Below, in pieces: positions 25,116-33,039 of a DNA stretch of 42,111 nt (its first letter is position 1; each line of letters opens with the position of its first letter). The notes beneath the pieces were generated by a model, which was not told where the DNA came from, made no database searches, and worked only from the letters and a program-made list of their open reading frames with translations. The DNA is from Candidatus Gastranaerophilales bacterium (GTDB lineage Bacteria; Cyanobacteriota; Vampirovibrionia; Gastranaerophilales; Gastranaerophilaceae), in NCBI GenBank assembly GCA_944325075.1, contig CALUYU010000016.1, forward strand, positions 1 through 42,111, in the 5' to 3' direction. The translations under genes were made by a program, and so were the position numbers.

Positions 25116-25331
25116 TTAATGAATAGCATTGATTTTCAATTCATCATATTTAGTATTGGATTGTACTTTTTGTAAGTATTTTGTCAAAGATTTAGCAACC
25201 ATCTTAGAACGTTTTTGAGCTTCTTTGTCAAGAATTTCGAAATATTCATCAACTGTTGTTACTGTGTAGTCCCCGAATAATTCACCAAGTGTTGACATTA
25301 CATAATTTTTTTCAGTAGCTTTGTTTTCCAT
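25116..25331 (-). CDS. Small protein of the DEYFEILDKEAQKRS family, copy 1
   Basis: 71 residues. The core DEYFEILDKEAQKRSKMVA, then KSLTKYL, is nearly identical to the protein at 26472-26657; the N-terminus has an extra LGELFGDYTVTT. It is charged and helical and without a known domain. A strong shared-type promoter lies 57 bp upstream. The two paralogues sit on either side of tcdA. Confidence 0.7.
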   Translation of the reverse strand: MENKATEKNYVMSTLGELFGDYTVTTVDEYFEILDKEAQKRSKMVAKSLTKYLQKVQSNTKYDELKINAIH

Positions 25332-25387
25332 AATTTTTACCCCTTTATCCTTTCTGTGATTCCCTTTGTTTGTTTTTAAATCCCTTA

Positions 25388-25424
25388 CATATATATAAAG
25401 TATTTTTTTAACTAAAAATTGCCT
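25388..25424 (-). promoter_or_regulatory. GCAATTTTT...ACTTTATATATA promoter motif
   Basis: Minus strand AGGCAATTTTTAG, then AAATACTTTATATATA, in ungapped register with the other strong copies. The ATCCC...ACAT context 3' of it also recurs at 26931. Confidence 0.65.
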
Positions 25425-25605
25425 ATTTCATATATAAAAATTATACAATTTGTAACAAAACTTTATATTTCTTCTGTAAACGGGCACTATTACTGATGGT
25501 CGACATCTTAGTAAAATAGCGGGATATAGAGGAATTGAATATTTTGTAATTTATTATACTCGTGGTAGAATAAATATACCTAATATATTCAAGCGGATTA
25601 AAGTA

Positions 25606-26358
25606 ATGTTAAATAGATTTTCAAGAACAGAATTGCTATTTGGGAAAGAAGGGATGGAAAAACTTCACAATTCGCGTGTTGCTGTTTTTGGAATTGGCGG
25701 AGTAGGTGGTTATACTGTAGAGTCATTAGTCAGGGGCGGTATTGGATCAATTGACATAATTGATAATGATAAAGTATCGCTTACTAATATTAACAGGCAG
25801 ATTTATGCAACGACTTCAACTATTGGGAAATATAAAGTTGATGTCGCAAAAGAGCGGATATTGGATATAAATCCTGATATTATTGTGAACTCGCATAATG
25901 TGTTTTATTCTGCTGAAACTTCCTCTATGTTCGACTTAAGCGAATATGATTATGTTATCGATGCAATAGATACTGTTTCCGGTAAACTTGAACTGGTGGT
26001 AAAAGCGACGGAGGCAAATACTCCTATAATTTCTTCAATGGGGGCGGGAAACAAGCTTAATCCAGCGAGATTTGAGGTTAGCGATATTTATAAAACATCT
26101 GTCTGCCCGCTGGCCCGTGTGATGAGGCAGGAACTCAAAAAACGAAATATAAAAAAGCTTAAGGTTGTTTACTCCAAAGAAATTCCGATGAGCCCTTCTA
26201 TAACTGAGGCTTATGGTGCTTCTGAAGGAAAGAATTCTTGTTGCAGCGAAATCCTCCCCGGCAAGCACAGAGTTCCGGGTAGTAATTCTTTTGTTCCTCC
26301 GGTTGTCGGGTTAATTATTGCGGGGGAAGTAATTAAAGATTTGCTTGAGCTTAAATAA
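25606..26358 (+). CDS. tcdA: tRNA threonylcarbamoyladenosine dehydratase (ThiF/E1 superfamily)
   Basis: ATP-dependent dehydratase that cyclises t6A37 of tRNA to ct6A. N-terminal RFSRTELLFGKEGMEKL, the nucleotide-binding GIGGVGGYTVESLVRGGIG, DNDKVSLTNINRQIYA, and DAIDTVSGKLEL are the family hallmarks, with SSMGAGNKLNPARFEV after them. 250 residues is normal. No strong ribosome site is seen. A hairpin follows the stop. Confidence 0.92.
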   Translation: MLNRFSRTELLFGKEGMEKLHNSRVAVFGIGGVGGYTVESLVRGGIGSIDIIDNDKVSLTNINRQIYATTSTIGKYKVDVAKERILDINPDIIVNSHNVFYSAETSSMFDLSEYDYVIDAIDTVSGKLELVVKATEANTPIISSMGAGNKLNPARFEVSDIYKTSVCPLARVMRQELKKRNIKKLKVVYSKEIPMSPSITEAYGASEGKNSCCSEILPGKHRVPGSNSFVPPVVGLIIAGEVIKDLLELK

Positions 26359-26390
26359 GTTTGCAAATCCTTTTTATAATTCAAGTAAAC

Positions 26391-26422
26391 AACGGAGTCT
26401 GTTTTTTTTAACAGACTCCGTT
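26391..26422. terminator. Hairpin after tcdA
   Basis: 13-bp arms AACGGAGTCTGTT / AACAGACTCCGTT with a loop of T. There is little T tract after it on the plus strand, so termination there is likely but weaker. Confidence 0.6.
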
Positions 26423-26471
26423 ACATCTTCTAATATTTTTCCCCTAATTAAAACTTTTTATAATAATAAAA

Positions 26472-26657
26472 TTAATGCATAACATTTGTTTTAAGCTCAT
26501 CAAATTTATTATTTGTCTGAATATTTTTTAAATATTTTGTTAAAGATTTTGCAACCATTTTGGAGCGTTTTTGAGCTTCCTTGTCAAGAATTTCGAAATA
26601 CTCATCAATTGATGACATAACGTAACCGTTTTCATTTTCCAGATTGTTATTTAACAT
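26472..26657 (-). CDS. Small protein of the DEYFEILDKEAQKRS family, copy 2
   Basis: 61 residues; from DEYFEILDKEAQKRSKMVA through KSLTKYL it matches the gene at 25116-25331, and the tails KFDELKTNVMH and KYDELKINAIH correspond. CAGGGG lies before the ATG. It follows the ribbon-helix-helix gene by 45 bases with no terminator, so it is probably in one transcript with it. Function unknown. Confidence 0.7.
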   Translation of the reverse strand: MLNNNLENENGYVMSSIDEYFEILDKEAQKRSKMVAKSLTKYLKNIQTNNKFDELKTNVMH

Positions 26658-26702
26658 TTTCCCCTGATCCTTTCTGTTAATATTATAAACGAAATCCTTG
26701 AT

Positions 26703-26891
26703 TTAGCCAAGTAGTGATTCTAAAATTTCAGCATTTTTTAATGCTTTTTGAGAATTTCTTACTTTATTTCTGTACATGTAAGTTCTGAGAGCTTCTCTAA
26801 TGAGTTCAGAGCGTGAACGGTTTTCTGAACTGGCTACGTTGTCAATTTCGTCTAAAAATCTTTCAGGCATTGATATTAAAACTCTTGCCAT
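26703..26891 (-). CDS. Ribbon-helix-helix (CopG/Arc-like) DNA-binding protein
   Basis: 62 residues: a beta-strand ARVLISMPERFLDEID, then helices with SSENRSRSELIREALRTYM, the usual RHH pattern. It would bind operator DNA as a dimer. AAAGAGGT lies before the ATG. It is preceded by the shared promoter, which it or a relative could regulate, and followed by the small paralogue gene. A toxin partner is not apparent. Confidence 0.85.
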   Translation of the reverse strand: MARVLISMPERFLDEIDNVASSENRSRSELIREALRTYMYRNKVRNSQKALKNAEILESLLG

Positions 26892-26930
26892 AATTTACCT
26901 CTTTCATTTTTCCCTATTGTGTATCCCTTA

Positions 26931-26967
26931 CATTTATATAAAGTTTTAGTTTGTTTAAAAATTGCTT
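26931..26967 (-). promoter_or_regulatory. GCAATTTTT...ACTTTATATAAA promoter motif
   Basis: Minus strand AAGCAATTTTTAAAC, then TAAAACTTTATATAAATG, same register as 12410, 20133 and 25388. Confidence 0.65.
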
Positions 26968-27035
26968 ACATATTATATATTTTTTATAAATTTCTTAACA
27001 AAACTTTATGTAAAACTCCTGAATTGCAGATATAA

Positions 27036-27779
27036 CTAGAATCTTCTAACGTAATAGTTTGTATCGTTTTTTAGCTGGACTTTTGCTTTTTGCAAATCTT
27101 TGTCCTCAAAATTTGTTGAAAGTATTTTTGCTGTTTTTTCTCTTATAGTGTATTCATCAATATCTTTTGTTTTTAAGAGGATTGATTTTAGTATATGAAA
27201 ATCGACGTTTTCATAGAAAATATTTAACGCTTCAAGACACCAGTAAAGTTGAAATATAACTTTATTGGTCTTGTATTTTTTATCTTTATAATCAAAATTG
27301 TCTATATTTTCAATTAATTTAAGAATTTTATCTGTTAGCATCCGGGAAAATATTTTACAAAACTCTGTATTATTTTTAAGATTTTTAATTGCGCTGATGA
27401 TGTTTCTGCATATATTTCCGTTAATATCGGTTATTGCTGCCAGAAATAGTTCTGCACGTTGTTTGATATTGTCATGGAAAAAATATTCAAGCAGTGCCTG
27501 ATTATTCATTAGTTCTTCAATTTTCAACGACACGGCTTCTCTGATTTTTCCATCCTGGCCTGTAAGGTTATTTAGAAGAAGGTCTCCCTCTTCAGTTGAT
27601 TTGATTGTGTCAAGTCTGAGCGCAGCCAATTGTTTTTGAGGGATATTGCCAGTTTCCAATAGTTCAATTAATTCATTATGAGACAGAGGCTTTTCTATTA
27701 AATTTAAAGCTTCATTAAAATTTTCATATAAAGTTTCATAATAAGTGTTATTCAAATTCAAACCCTTTTTCCAGTACAT
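27036..27779 (-). CDS. HEAT-repeat-like helical protein
   Basis: 247 residues, all-helical in appearance, with repeating units such as LAALRLDTIKSTEEGDLLL, KIREAVSLKIEELMNNQALL and YTIREKTAKILSTNFEDKDL, which resemble HEAT repeats. No catalytic motif. There is no clear ribosome site before ATG 27779. It is divergent from the small gene at 27872. It probably mediates protein contacts; the target is unknown. Confidence 0.6.
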   Translation of the reverse strand: MYWKKGLNLNNTYYETLYENFNEALNLIEKPLSHNELIELLETGNIPQKQLAALRLDTIKSTEEGDLLLNNLTGQDGKIREAVSLKIEELMNNQALLEYFFHDNIKQRAELFLAAITDINGNICRNIISAIKNLKNNTEFCKIFSRMLTDKILKLIENIDNFDYKDKKYKTNKVIFQLYWCLEALNIFYENVDFHILKSILLKTKDIDEYTIREKTAKILSTNFEDKDLQKAKVQLKNDTNYYVRRF

Positions 27780-27808
27780 TAATAATATAACATAAAGTAC
27801 AATGAAAT

Positions 27809-27837
27809 TTGCATATTCCTCCGGTTTAATGTATTAT
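27809..27837 (+). promoter_or_regulatory. Sigma70-type promoter
   Basis: TTGCAT, 17-bp spacer, TATTAT, about 35 bp before the ATG at 27872. Confidence 0.7.
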
Positions 27838-27871
27838 GATAATAGAAATAAAATTTGTGAGGAGATACATT

Positions 27872-28045
27872 ATGAACAGTATTGTCGCATTTTTAAAAGA
27901 TATATTCACATTAAACGGTGATGACGGTGTAAAAGTGGGGTTGTCACAGTTTAAAAAGCCTGAACCTAAAAAAATTAAAGACCAGAATGTTGTTAGCAGA
28001 CCAAGTGAAATTAAGCTTTCTGATCTGATGAGAAAAAGTTATTAA
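27872..28045 (+). CDS. 57-residue hypothetical protein
   Basis: ATG 27872 is chosen for its GAGGAGA site; an earlier start at 27836 overlaps the promoter. Sequence: a short hydrophobic start (NSIVAFLKDIFTLNGDDG) and a Lys/Pro-rich end (KKPEPKKIKD, then LSDLMRKSY). No known family. It has its own promoter. Confidence 0.6.
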   Translation: MNSIVAFLKDIFTLNGDDGVKVGLSQFKKPEPKKIKDQNVVSRPSEIKLSDLMRKSY

Positions 28046-28081
28046 CTTAATGATATGATAAATAAACGTTTTATATGTTTG

Positions 28082-28101
28082 TATTTATTTATTTATTTAT
28101 T
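28082..28101. repeat. TATT tetranucleotide repeat, five copies
   Basis: Five contiguous TATT units in the 178-bp gap between 28045 and 28224. Nothing else recognisable lies in the gap. Confidence 0.7.
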
Positions 28102-28223
28102 CTCTGATGATCTAAAAACTAAAAAGTTCAATTCTTGTGCAAGGTAAGTAAGTTACAAACATGTAAATGCTGATTAGTTTCAAAGATGATTGTGTTGTAG
28201 AATATTCTGCATATTGTTAATAA

Positions 28224-28814
28224 TTATCTTTTGTAGTAGCTTTCTTTTTCAAATACTCTTATTTCAGGATTATAACTATTCAAATACTTAATTACATCCT
28301 GAGGGGTGTTTGAGATGTGATAAATTTTGCTGGCATCTTTGTTTGCAAATTTTTGCCGAATTATTTCATTCATAAAGTCAATAAGTTTGTCATAAAATCC
28401 GTTTGTATTTAGAAAGACAATCGCTTTATTGTTATAGCAGAGCTGCTTTTGAACGATAATTTCCGCAATTTCTTCCAGTGTTCCGAATCCGCCGGGCAGA
28501 GCTATAACAGCATCTGAAAGCGCATCCATTTTTGCTTTTCTTTCTCGCATTCCTTTGGTGAGAAAAAATTCATCGCAGATGTTGGCTGAAACTCCGCAAT
28601 CGTTAAGTTTTTCAGGCATTACCCCATATAACTTTCCGCCTCCCTGCTTGAGTGCTCCGGCACAAGCCCACATAAGCCCAAGCTTGCTCCCGCCGTATAC
28701 CATCTCATACCCGTTATGAGCTAACAGCATTCCTAATTCAGAGGCTGCTTTATAGTAGCTGTCTTCTAAATAATCACAGGAAGAGGCAAAAACACATACT
28801 CTTTTTTTAGTCAC
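28224..28814 (-). CDS. LOG-family protein (cytokinin-type phosphoribohydrolase)
   Basis: 196 residues with the Rossmann fold of the TIGR00730/LOG family: VCVFASSCDYLEDSYYKAA, MVYGGSKLGLMW, RKAKMDALSDAVIALPGGFG and GTLEEIAEIIV. The GGSxxGLM and PGGxGTxxE motifs are the active site. Known members cleave ribose 5'-phosphate from nucleoside monophosphates. It overlaps the upstream pilin-like gene by 8 bases and is the last gene of the rny operon. Confidence 0.92.
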   Translation of the reverse strand: MTKKRVCVFASSCDYLEDSYYKAASELGMLLAHNGYEMVYGGSKLGLMWACAGALKQGGGKLYGVMPEKLNDCGVSANICDEFFLTKGMRERKAKMDALSDAVIALPGGFGTLEEIAEIIVQKQLCYNNKAIVFLNTNGFYDKLIDFMNEIIRQKFANKDASKIYHISNTPQDVIKYLNSYNPEIRVFEKESYYKR

Positions 28815-29454
28815 TAAAATTTCCCCCGATTTGATAGTAATATGAGCAGCCTATTCCTTTCCCATTTTCCGAGCAATCATTTTTTAACTCTTGTAGCGAT
28901 AAATCTTGTCCAAGCGGCTCTACCTTATTTGAATAAATCTTTGCTCCGAATACATCTTTTCCCCATGTATTTGGAGGCAGAAATCCGTTTATATCAAAAG
29001 TCATCATGAACATAGTATCTTCAGAACCATTATTTTTAATATCAGAGTTAGGAATATCTTTTATGCCTACAATCATTTTGTTGTCGGAAAAGTAGTAATC
29101 TTCAATATAATATACTGAAGTTGTTGGAACCGGTGTTTTATCCATAAATTTAACTTTATATCTTTTAGGCACTTTGTAGTTTGCAAGACGAAAATAAGGT
29201 TTTATCAGCTCTATAATAAGATCTTCCCGCTGGTCTGGTGTTTTGGCCCTTTTAAAACTTGTCAGAATCTTTTCTTTTTCTTGTTTTAAAATAACATCCT
29301 GCATATAAGTCAGCTTTTTGTAACAATCTTTCCATTTTGCAATAATATTTGCCTGAACAGTTGACCTGAGCGATGTTGGAATAAAGAATAACACCCCTGC
29401 AAATATTATTAATAATGTAATTGTATATTCTACTCGCCAATCACTTATTTTCAT
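28807..29454 (-). CDS. Pilin-like protein without prepilin signal
   Basis: 215 residues. One N-terminal membrane helix (TITLLIIFAGVLFFIPTSL) replaces the FTLAEV signal. The C-terminal half copies the layout of the pilins here: MTFDINGFLPPNTWGKDVFG, then IYSNKVEPLG, and a Cys pair (LKNDCSENGKGIGCSYYY). GAAGG lies before the ATG. It sits between a PHP phosphatase and LOG in the rny-ymdB operon. It is probably a membrane-anchored pilin relative whose leader has diverged; its part in any pilus is unknown. Confidence 0.6.
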   Translation of the reverse strand: MKISDWRVEYTITLLIIFAGVLFFIPTSLRSTVQANIIAKWKDCYKKLTYMQDVILKQEKEKILTSFKRAKTPDQREDLIIELIKPYFRLANYKVPKRYKVKFMDKTPVPTTSVYYIEDYYFSDNKMIVGIKDIPNSDIKNNGSEDTMFMMTFDINGFLPPNTWGKDVFGAKIYSNKVEPLGQDLSLQELKNDCSENGKGIGCSYYYQIGGNFSD

Positions 29455-29468
29455 AGCAACCTTCTTTT

Positions 29469-30317
29469 TTATGCCATATCAATGCATTTTTTTTCTTGTA
29501 TTAATTTATCATAAATCCATTCAGGAACAAAGTTTTTTCCTAATATTATTTGGCCGTTCATAATATTCGGAGCGTGGAAATCAGAGCCTCCGGTTACAAT
29601 TAGCCCAAGATTTTCTGCCATTGATGAAAAATACTCTACACACGCCGGAGAATGTTTTCTATGATAAGCTTCAATTCCTCTAAGTCCATGTGTCATTAGT
29701 TCCTTAATTAATGTTTCTGCAATATCAATGTCATGCGGATGGGCAATTACCGGAACTCCTCCTGCTTCGTATATAATCTCAACTGCATCCTGCGGAGTTA
29801 CGGTTTTTCTTGGAACATACACCGGAGAATCATCATGAATATATCTGGCATATGCTTCTATGACACTTGATGTTCCGCCAGCATTTGTTATTGCCTTTGC
29901 AATATGCGGACGGCCTATACTTCCGCCTTCTGCAACCTGTTTTTTTATATCTTCAAATTTTATTTTTATGCCTTCTTTTTTTGCAAGTAAATCTATTATT
30001 TGGTTTACCTGCTCTATTCTTGCATTCTGTTGGATCTTTAGCAGATTTTGAAAATCGCTGTTTTCTGTGTCCATTAAATATCCTAAAATATGAATTTCAT
30101 AATTTTTGTACAAAGTATTAATTTCAACCCCTTGCAGAATTTTTAATTTTTTCCCGGTTGATTTAATATAATTTTGTGCAACATTATAGGATAAAACATT
30201 ATCATGATCAGTTAATGCAATAACCTCAAGCCCGACATCAATGGCTGTGTCAACTATTTTCTCAGGTGAGAAAACACCATCTGAATAGTATGTATGGATG
30301 TGGAAATCTGATTTCAT
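29469..30317 (-). CDS. PHP-domain phosphoesterase (RNase AM/YciV-like)
   Basis: 282 residues. Metal-binding motifs of the PHP fold: DFHIHTYYSDG, ALTDHDN, GVEINTLY, HILGYL, VIAHPHD and GGSDFH. Family members remove 5'-terminal nucleotides or act on 3',5'-bisphosphates such as pAp. The start codon overlaps the ymdB stop (ATGA), so the two are coupled. Operon with RNase Y and YmdB points to RNA turnover. Confidence 0.9.
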   Translation of the reverse strand: MKSDFHIHTYYSDGVFSPEKIVDTAIDVGLEVIALTDHDNVLSYNVAQNYIKSTGKKLKILQGVEINTLYKNYEIHILGYLMDTENSDFQNLLKIQQNARIEQVNQIIDLLAKKEGIKIKFEDIKKQVAEGGSIGRPHIAKAITNAGGTSSVIEAYARYIHDDSPVYVPRKTVTPQDAVEIIYEAGGVPVIAHPHDIDIAETLIKELMTHGLRGIEAYHRKHSPACVEYFSSMAENLGLIVTGGSDFHAPNIMNGQIILGKNFVPEWIYDKLIQEKKCIDMA

Positions 30318-31165
30318 TGACTGTTTTCCTCTTCTATTTCTTTTCTACTACAATAAAACCTTTTTATAGCAACAGCATAGCCTGTCAATATATTTATCTC
30401 CACTTCCACAGCATTTATCTGGGAAATTTTACTGTCTGCTATTTCGTAACGTTCTGGGATACCTGTTAAAAATCTGCTGAGAGATGTTTTATAATCCATT
30501 CCTATTACGCTGTCGCATCCGCCGCAAAAACCGGCATCTGTGATGTATCCCGTTGTGTTATTTATAATACTTTCATCAGCAGTCTGTACATGGGTGTGTG
30601 TGCCAAAAAATGCTGAGCACCCAAGTTCTGCACAATATTTTGCGAAACAGATTTTTTCCGCTGTTGCTTCTGCATGAAAATCTATTATTATTATCGGAGT
30701 TATTTCTTTTAATCGTTCAATTTCTGATTTTACGATTTCCCATTGAGAGTCAACAAGGTTCATAAAAACACGGCCAAGAACATTAATTACAGCAATTTTA
30801 ACTCCATTAAATTCAAAAATACCCGAACCTTTTCCCGCGACTATTTGAGGGTAATTTATAGGGCGGATTAGTTTATCGGCCTTATCTATGTAATTGATAA
30901 TATCTTTCTTATCCCATATGTGATTGCCTGAAGTCATGCAATGTATTCCGTAATCACATAATTCATTATAATTCTTTTCTGTAAGACCAAAACCATGAGA
31001 TGCATTTTCTACATTTGCAATGATAAAATGGTTTTTAAATCTGTCATTAGGACAATCAAAAAATGTTTCAGGATTCTGCAAAAAATCCCGAACGGCGTAC
31101 CTTCCCGGTTTACCGACCATATCACCAAAAAATAATATTTTTATTGTTTTATCATCACCTGTCAT
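30314..31165 (-). CDS. ymdB: YmdB/TIGR00282 metallophosphoesterase
   Basis: 283 residues. Motifs: ILFFGDMVGKPGR, NVENASHGFG, TSGNHIWDKK, IIDFHAEATAEK, GTHTHVQTADE and YITDAGFCGG, all of the YmdB family. In Bacillus the protein hydrolyses 2',3'-cAMP and affects biofilm or motility decisions; it lies next to rny there too. Here it follows rny by 53 bp, separated by a perfect palindrome. Confidence 0.93.
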   Translation of the reverse strand: MTGDDKTIKILFFGDMVGKPGRYAVRDFLQNPETFFDCPNDRFKNHFIIANVENASHGFGLTEKNYNELCDYGIHCMTSGNHIWDKKDIINYIDKADKLIRPINYPQIVAGKGSGIFEFNGVKIAVINVLGRVFMNLVDSQWEIVKSEIERLKEITPIIIIDFHAEATAEKICFAKYCAELGCSAFFGTHTHVQTADESIINNTTGYITDAGFCGGCDSVIGMDYKTSLSRFLTGIPERYEIADSKISQINAVEVEINILTGYAVAIKRFYCSRKEIEEENSQ

Positions 31166-31186
31166 ATGTTTTCCTGTTTATGTTTG

Positions 31187-31220
31187 AGAAAGAAACGTGA
31201 GGATCCTCACGTTTCTTTCT
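31187..31220. repeat. Perfect 34-bp palindrome between rny and ymdB
   Basis: AGAAAGAAACGTGAGGA and its exact complement, no loop. It overlaps the rny stop codon. The U-rich 3' arm could give partial termination, or the hairpin could be a processing site that sets the rny/ymdB ratio. Confidence 0.75.
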
Positions 31221-32739
31221 ATTTTGCAATTTCTGTTGTTCTAAACTCTCTAACAACTGTTACTCTTATTTGGCCAGGATAATCCAATTCATCTTCAATA
31301 CGTTTTGCAACATCTCTTGCCAGTCTTTGAGAGGCCAGGTCATCAAACATTTCAGCCTGAACTATAATTCTGACTTCACGTCCGGCCTGAACCGCAAAAG
31401 ATTGTTTTATACCTTCATAGCTGTTTACAATTTCTTCAATCTTTTGCAATCTCTTAATATAGATTTCCAAAGTATCTCTTCTGGCGCCCGGGCGTCCTGC
31501 CGATATTGCATCGGCAACTTTTACGAGCACGGCCTCTATTGTGTTAGCAACAACGTCGTCATGGTGAGCTTCAATTGCGTGAATAACCTCCGGTCTTTCT
31601 CCGTATCTGTTTGCAAGTTCAACACCTAGTTGAATATGAGTTCCTTCCTGGGTTTGGTCAACTGCCTTCCCTATGTCATGAAGAAGTCCTGCACGTTTTG
31701 CAACTGCAACGTTAGCTCCAAGTTCTGCCGCAAGCATACCGGCTATATGACCTACTTCAAGAGAATGTTTAAGAACATTTTGTCCGTAACTTGTTCTATA
31801 GTATAGGCGTCCTAAAGTTTTGATTAACTCTTTATTTAGCCCCATAACTCCCATATCAAGTGCGGCATTTTCGCCTTCGGTCCAAATTTTCTTTTCTATT
31901 TCTTCTGTTGCTTTTTCAACCATTTCTTCAATCCTGACCGGGTGAATTCTTCCGTCCACAATCAGTTTTTCCAACGCTAATTTTGCAATTTCACGCCGTA
32001 CCGGATCAAAACTTGATAATACTACGGCTTCCGGGGTATCATCTATAATTAAATCAACTCCGGTTAAAGTTTCAAGTGCCCGAATATTTCTACCTTCACG
32101 GCCTATGATTCTTCCTTTCATTTCATCATTCGGAAGTGCTACTACTGAAACTGTTGTTTCAACAACTTGTTCTATCATACAGCGTTGCATTGTTGTTGAT
32201 AAAATTTCTTTTGCTTTTTCCAAGGCTGTTTCTTTTATTTTAGCCTCATTTTCTCTAATTAGGGTCATTTGTTCCTGTGCCAGATCATGTTTAAGCTGTT
32301 CAAGCAACATTGTTTTGGCTTCTTCAGCGCTCATTCCGGCAATTCTTTCAAGTTCTGTTGTTTGTTTTTGGACGATTTCTGCCAAATAATCTTCTTTTTC
32401 TAAAAGTTCGTCTATTTTTCTTTGAACCTGAAGATCTTTTTCTGTATATTCCTGGATCTTATCTTCCAGCATATCTTCCCGTTTTGCAAGTTTTGCTTCT
32501 TGTCTTGATAACTCCTGTCTTCTCTCTCTTTCTTCTTCGTTTAATTTTTCTCTGTCTTCCTGAAGTTCTTCGATAGCTTTAATTTTAGCTTCTTTAAATA
32601 AGATTTTTTCTTTCTCTTCTAAAGCAATACGGTCTTTTTCTGTGCTCTGGAGAATAGTTTTCATCTTGTTGTGCTGAACGTACAGCACGGCGACTAAGGC
32701 TATTACCGCAATAATCGCAAGAATTAGTGAAATTCCCAT
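31219..32739 (-). CDS. rny: Ribonuclease Y
   Basis: Membrane-bound endoribonuclease that starts mRNA decay. 506 residues: N-terminal membrane helix ([17 protein letters not shown]), a long coiled coil (about 30-190), KH domain ([15 protein letters not shown]), HD domain ([36 protein letters not shown]) and the conserved C-terminal region ending [13 protein letters not shown]. Length and order are standard. It heads the operon with ymdB, PHP, a pilin-like gene and LOG. Confidence 0.97.
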   Translation of the reverse strand: MGISLILAIIAVIALVAVLYVQHNKMKTILQSTEKDRIALEEKEKILFKEAKIKAIEELQEDREKLNEEERERRQELSRQEAKLAKREDMLEDKIQEYTEKDLQVQRKIDELLEKEDYLAEIVQKQTTELERIAGMSAEEAKTMLLEQLKHDLAQEQMTLIRENEAKIKETALEKAKEILSTTMQRCMIEQVVETTVSVVALPNDEMKGRIIGREGRNIRALETLTGVDLIIDDTPEAVVLSSFDPVRREIAKLALEKLIVDGRIHPVRIEEMVEKATEEIEKKIWTEGENAALDMGVMGLNKELIKTLGRLYYRTSYGQNVLKHSLEVGHIAGMLAAELGANVAVAKRAGLLHDIGKAVDQTQEGTHIQLGVELANRYGERPEVIHAIEAHHDDVVANTIEAVLVKVADAISAGRPGARRDTLEIYIKRLQKIEEIVNSYEGIKQSFAVQAGREVRIIVQAEMFDDLASQRLARDVAKRIEDELDYPGQIRVTVVREFRTTEIAK

Positions 32740-33039
32740 CGAGTATTTACCTTATCCTTTTCTATTTTTTTATAATACACGCAATGCCCGATACATTTAA
32801 CCTATCGAGCTTCTGTTTAAATTTCTCTTACTCAAACAAATATCATTGCATATATTTCCAAAAATATTTACTACTACATCTGATTATAGCATACCATAAT
32901 TATGGGTTTTTGTATAGCTAATTTTTAAATTTTGATACAAAAATTGAACAGTTGATTATTTTAAATATATCAATTATTGTTTATTCTAAAATTTATGCTA
33001 AAATATTTGTAAAAGAGTGAGAATTTGTTGGAGAAAATT
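32740..33039. other. Divergent intergenic region, rny / M20 peptidase
   Basis: About 300 bp, AT-rich, holding the start regions of both genes. TTGTTT-N16-TAAAAT before the plus-strand gene and TATTATA-like boxes for rny are plausible but not strong. I see no ORF, repeat or structured RNA in it. Confidence 0.5.

Noticed and set aside
26472-26891. Classical toxin-antitoxin pair (RHH plus small protein)
   Set aside because: The partner is not like RelE, ParE or other toxins, and a paralogue stands alone at 25116.
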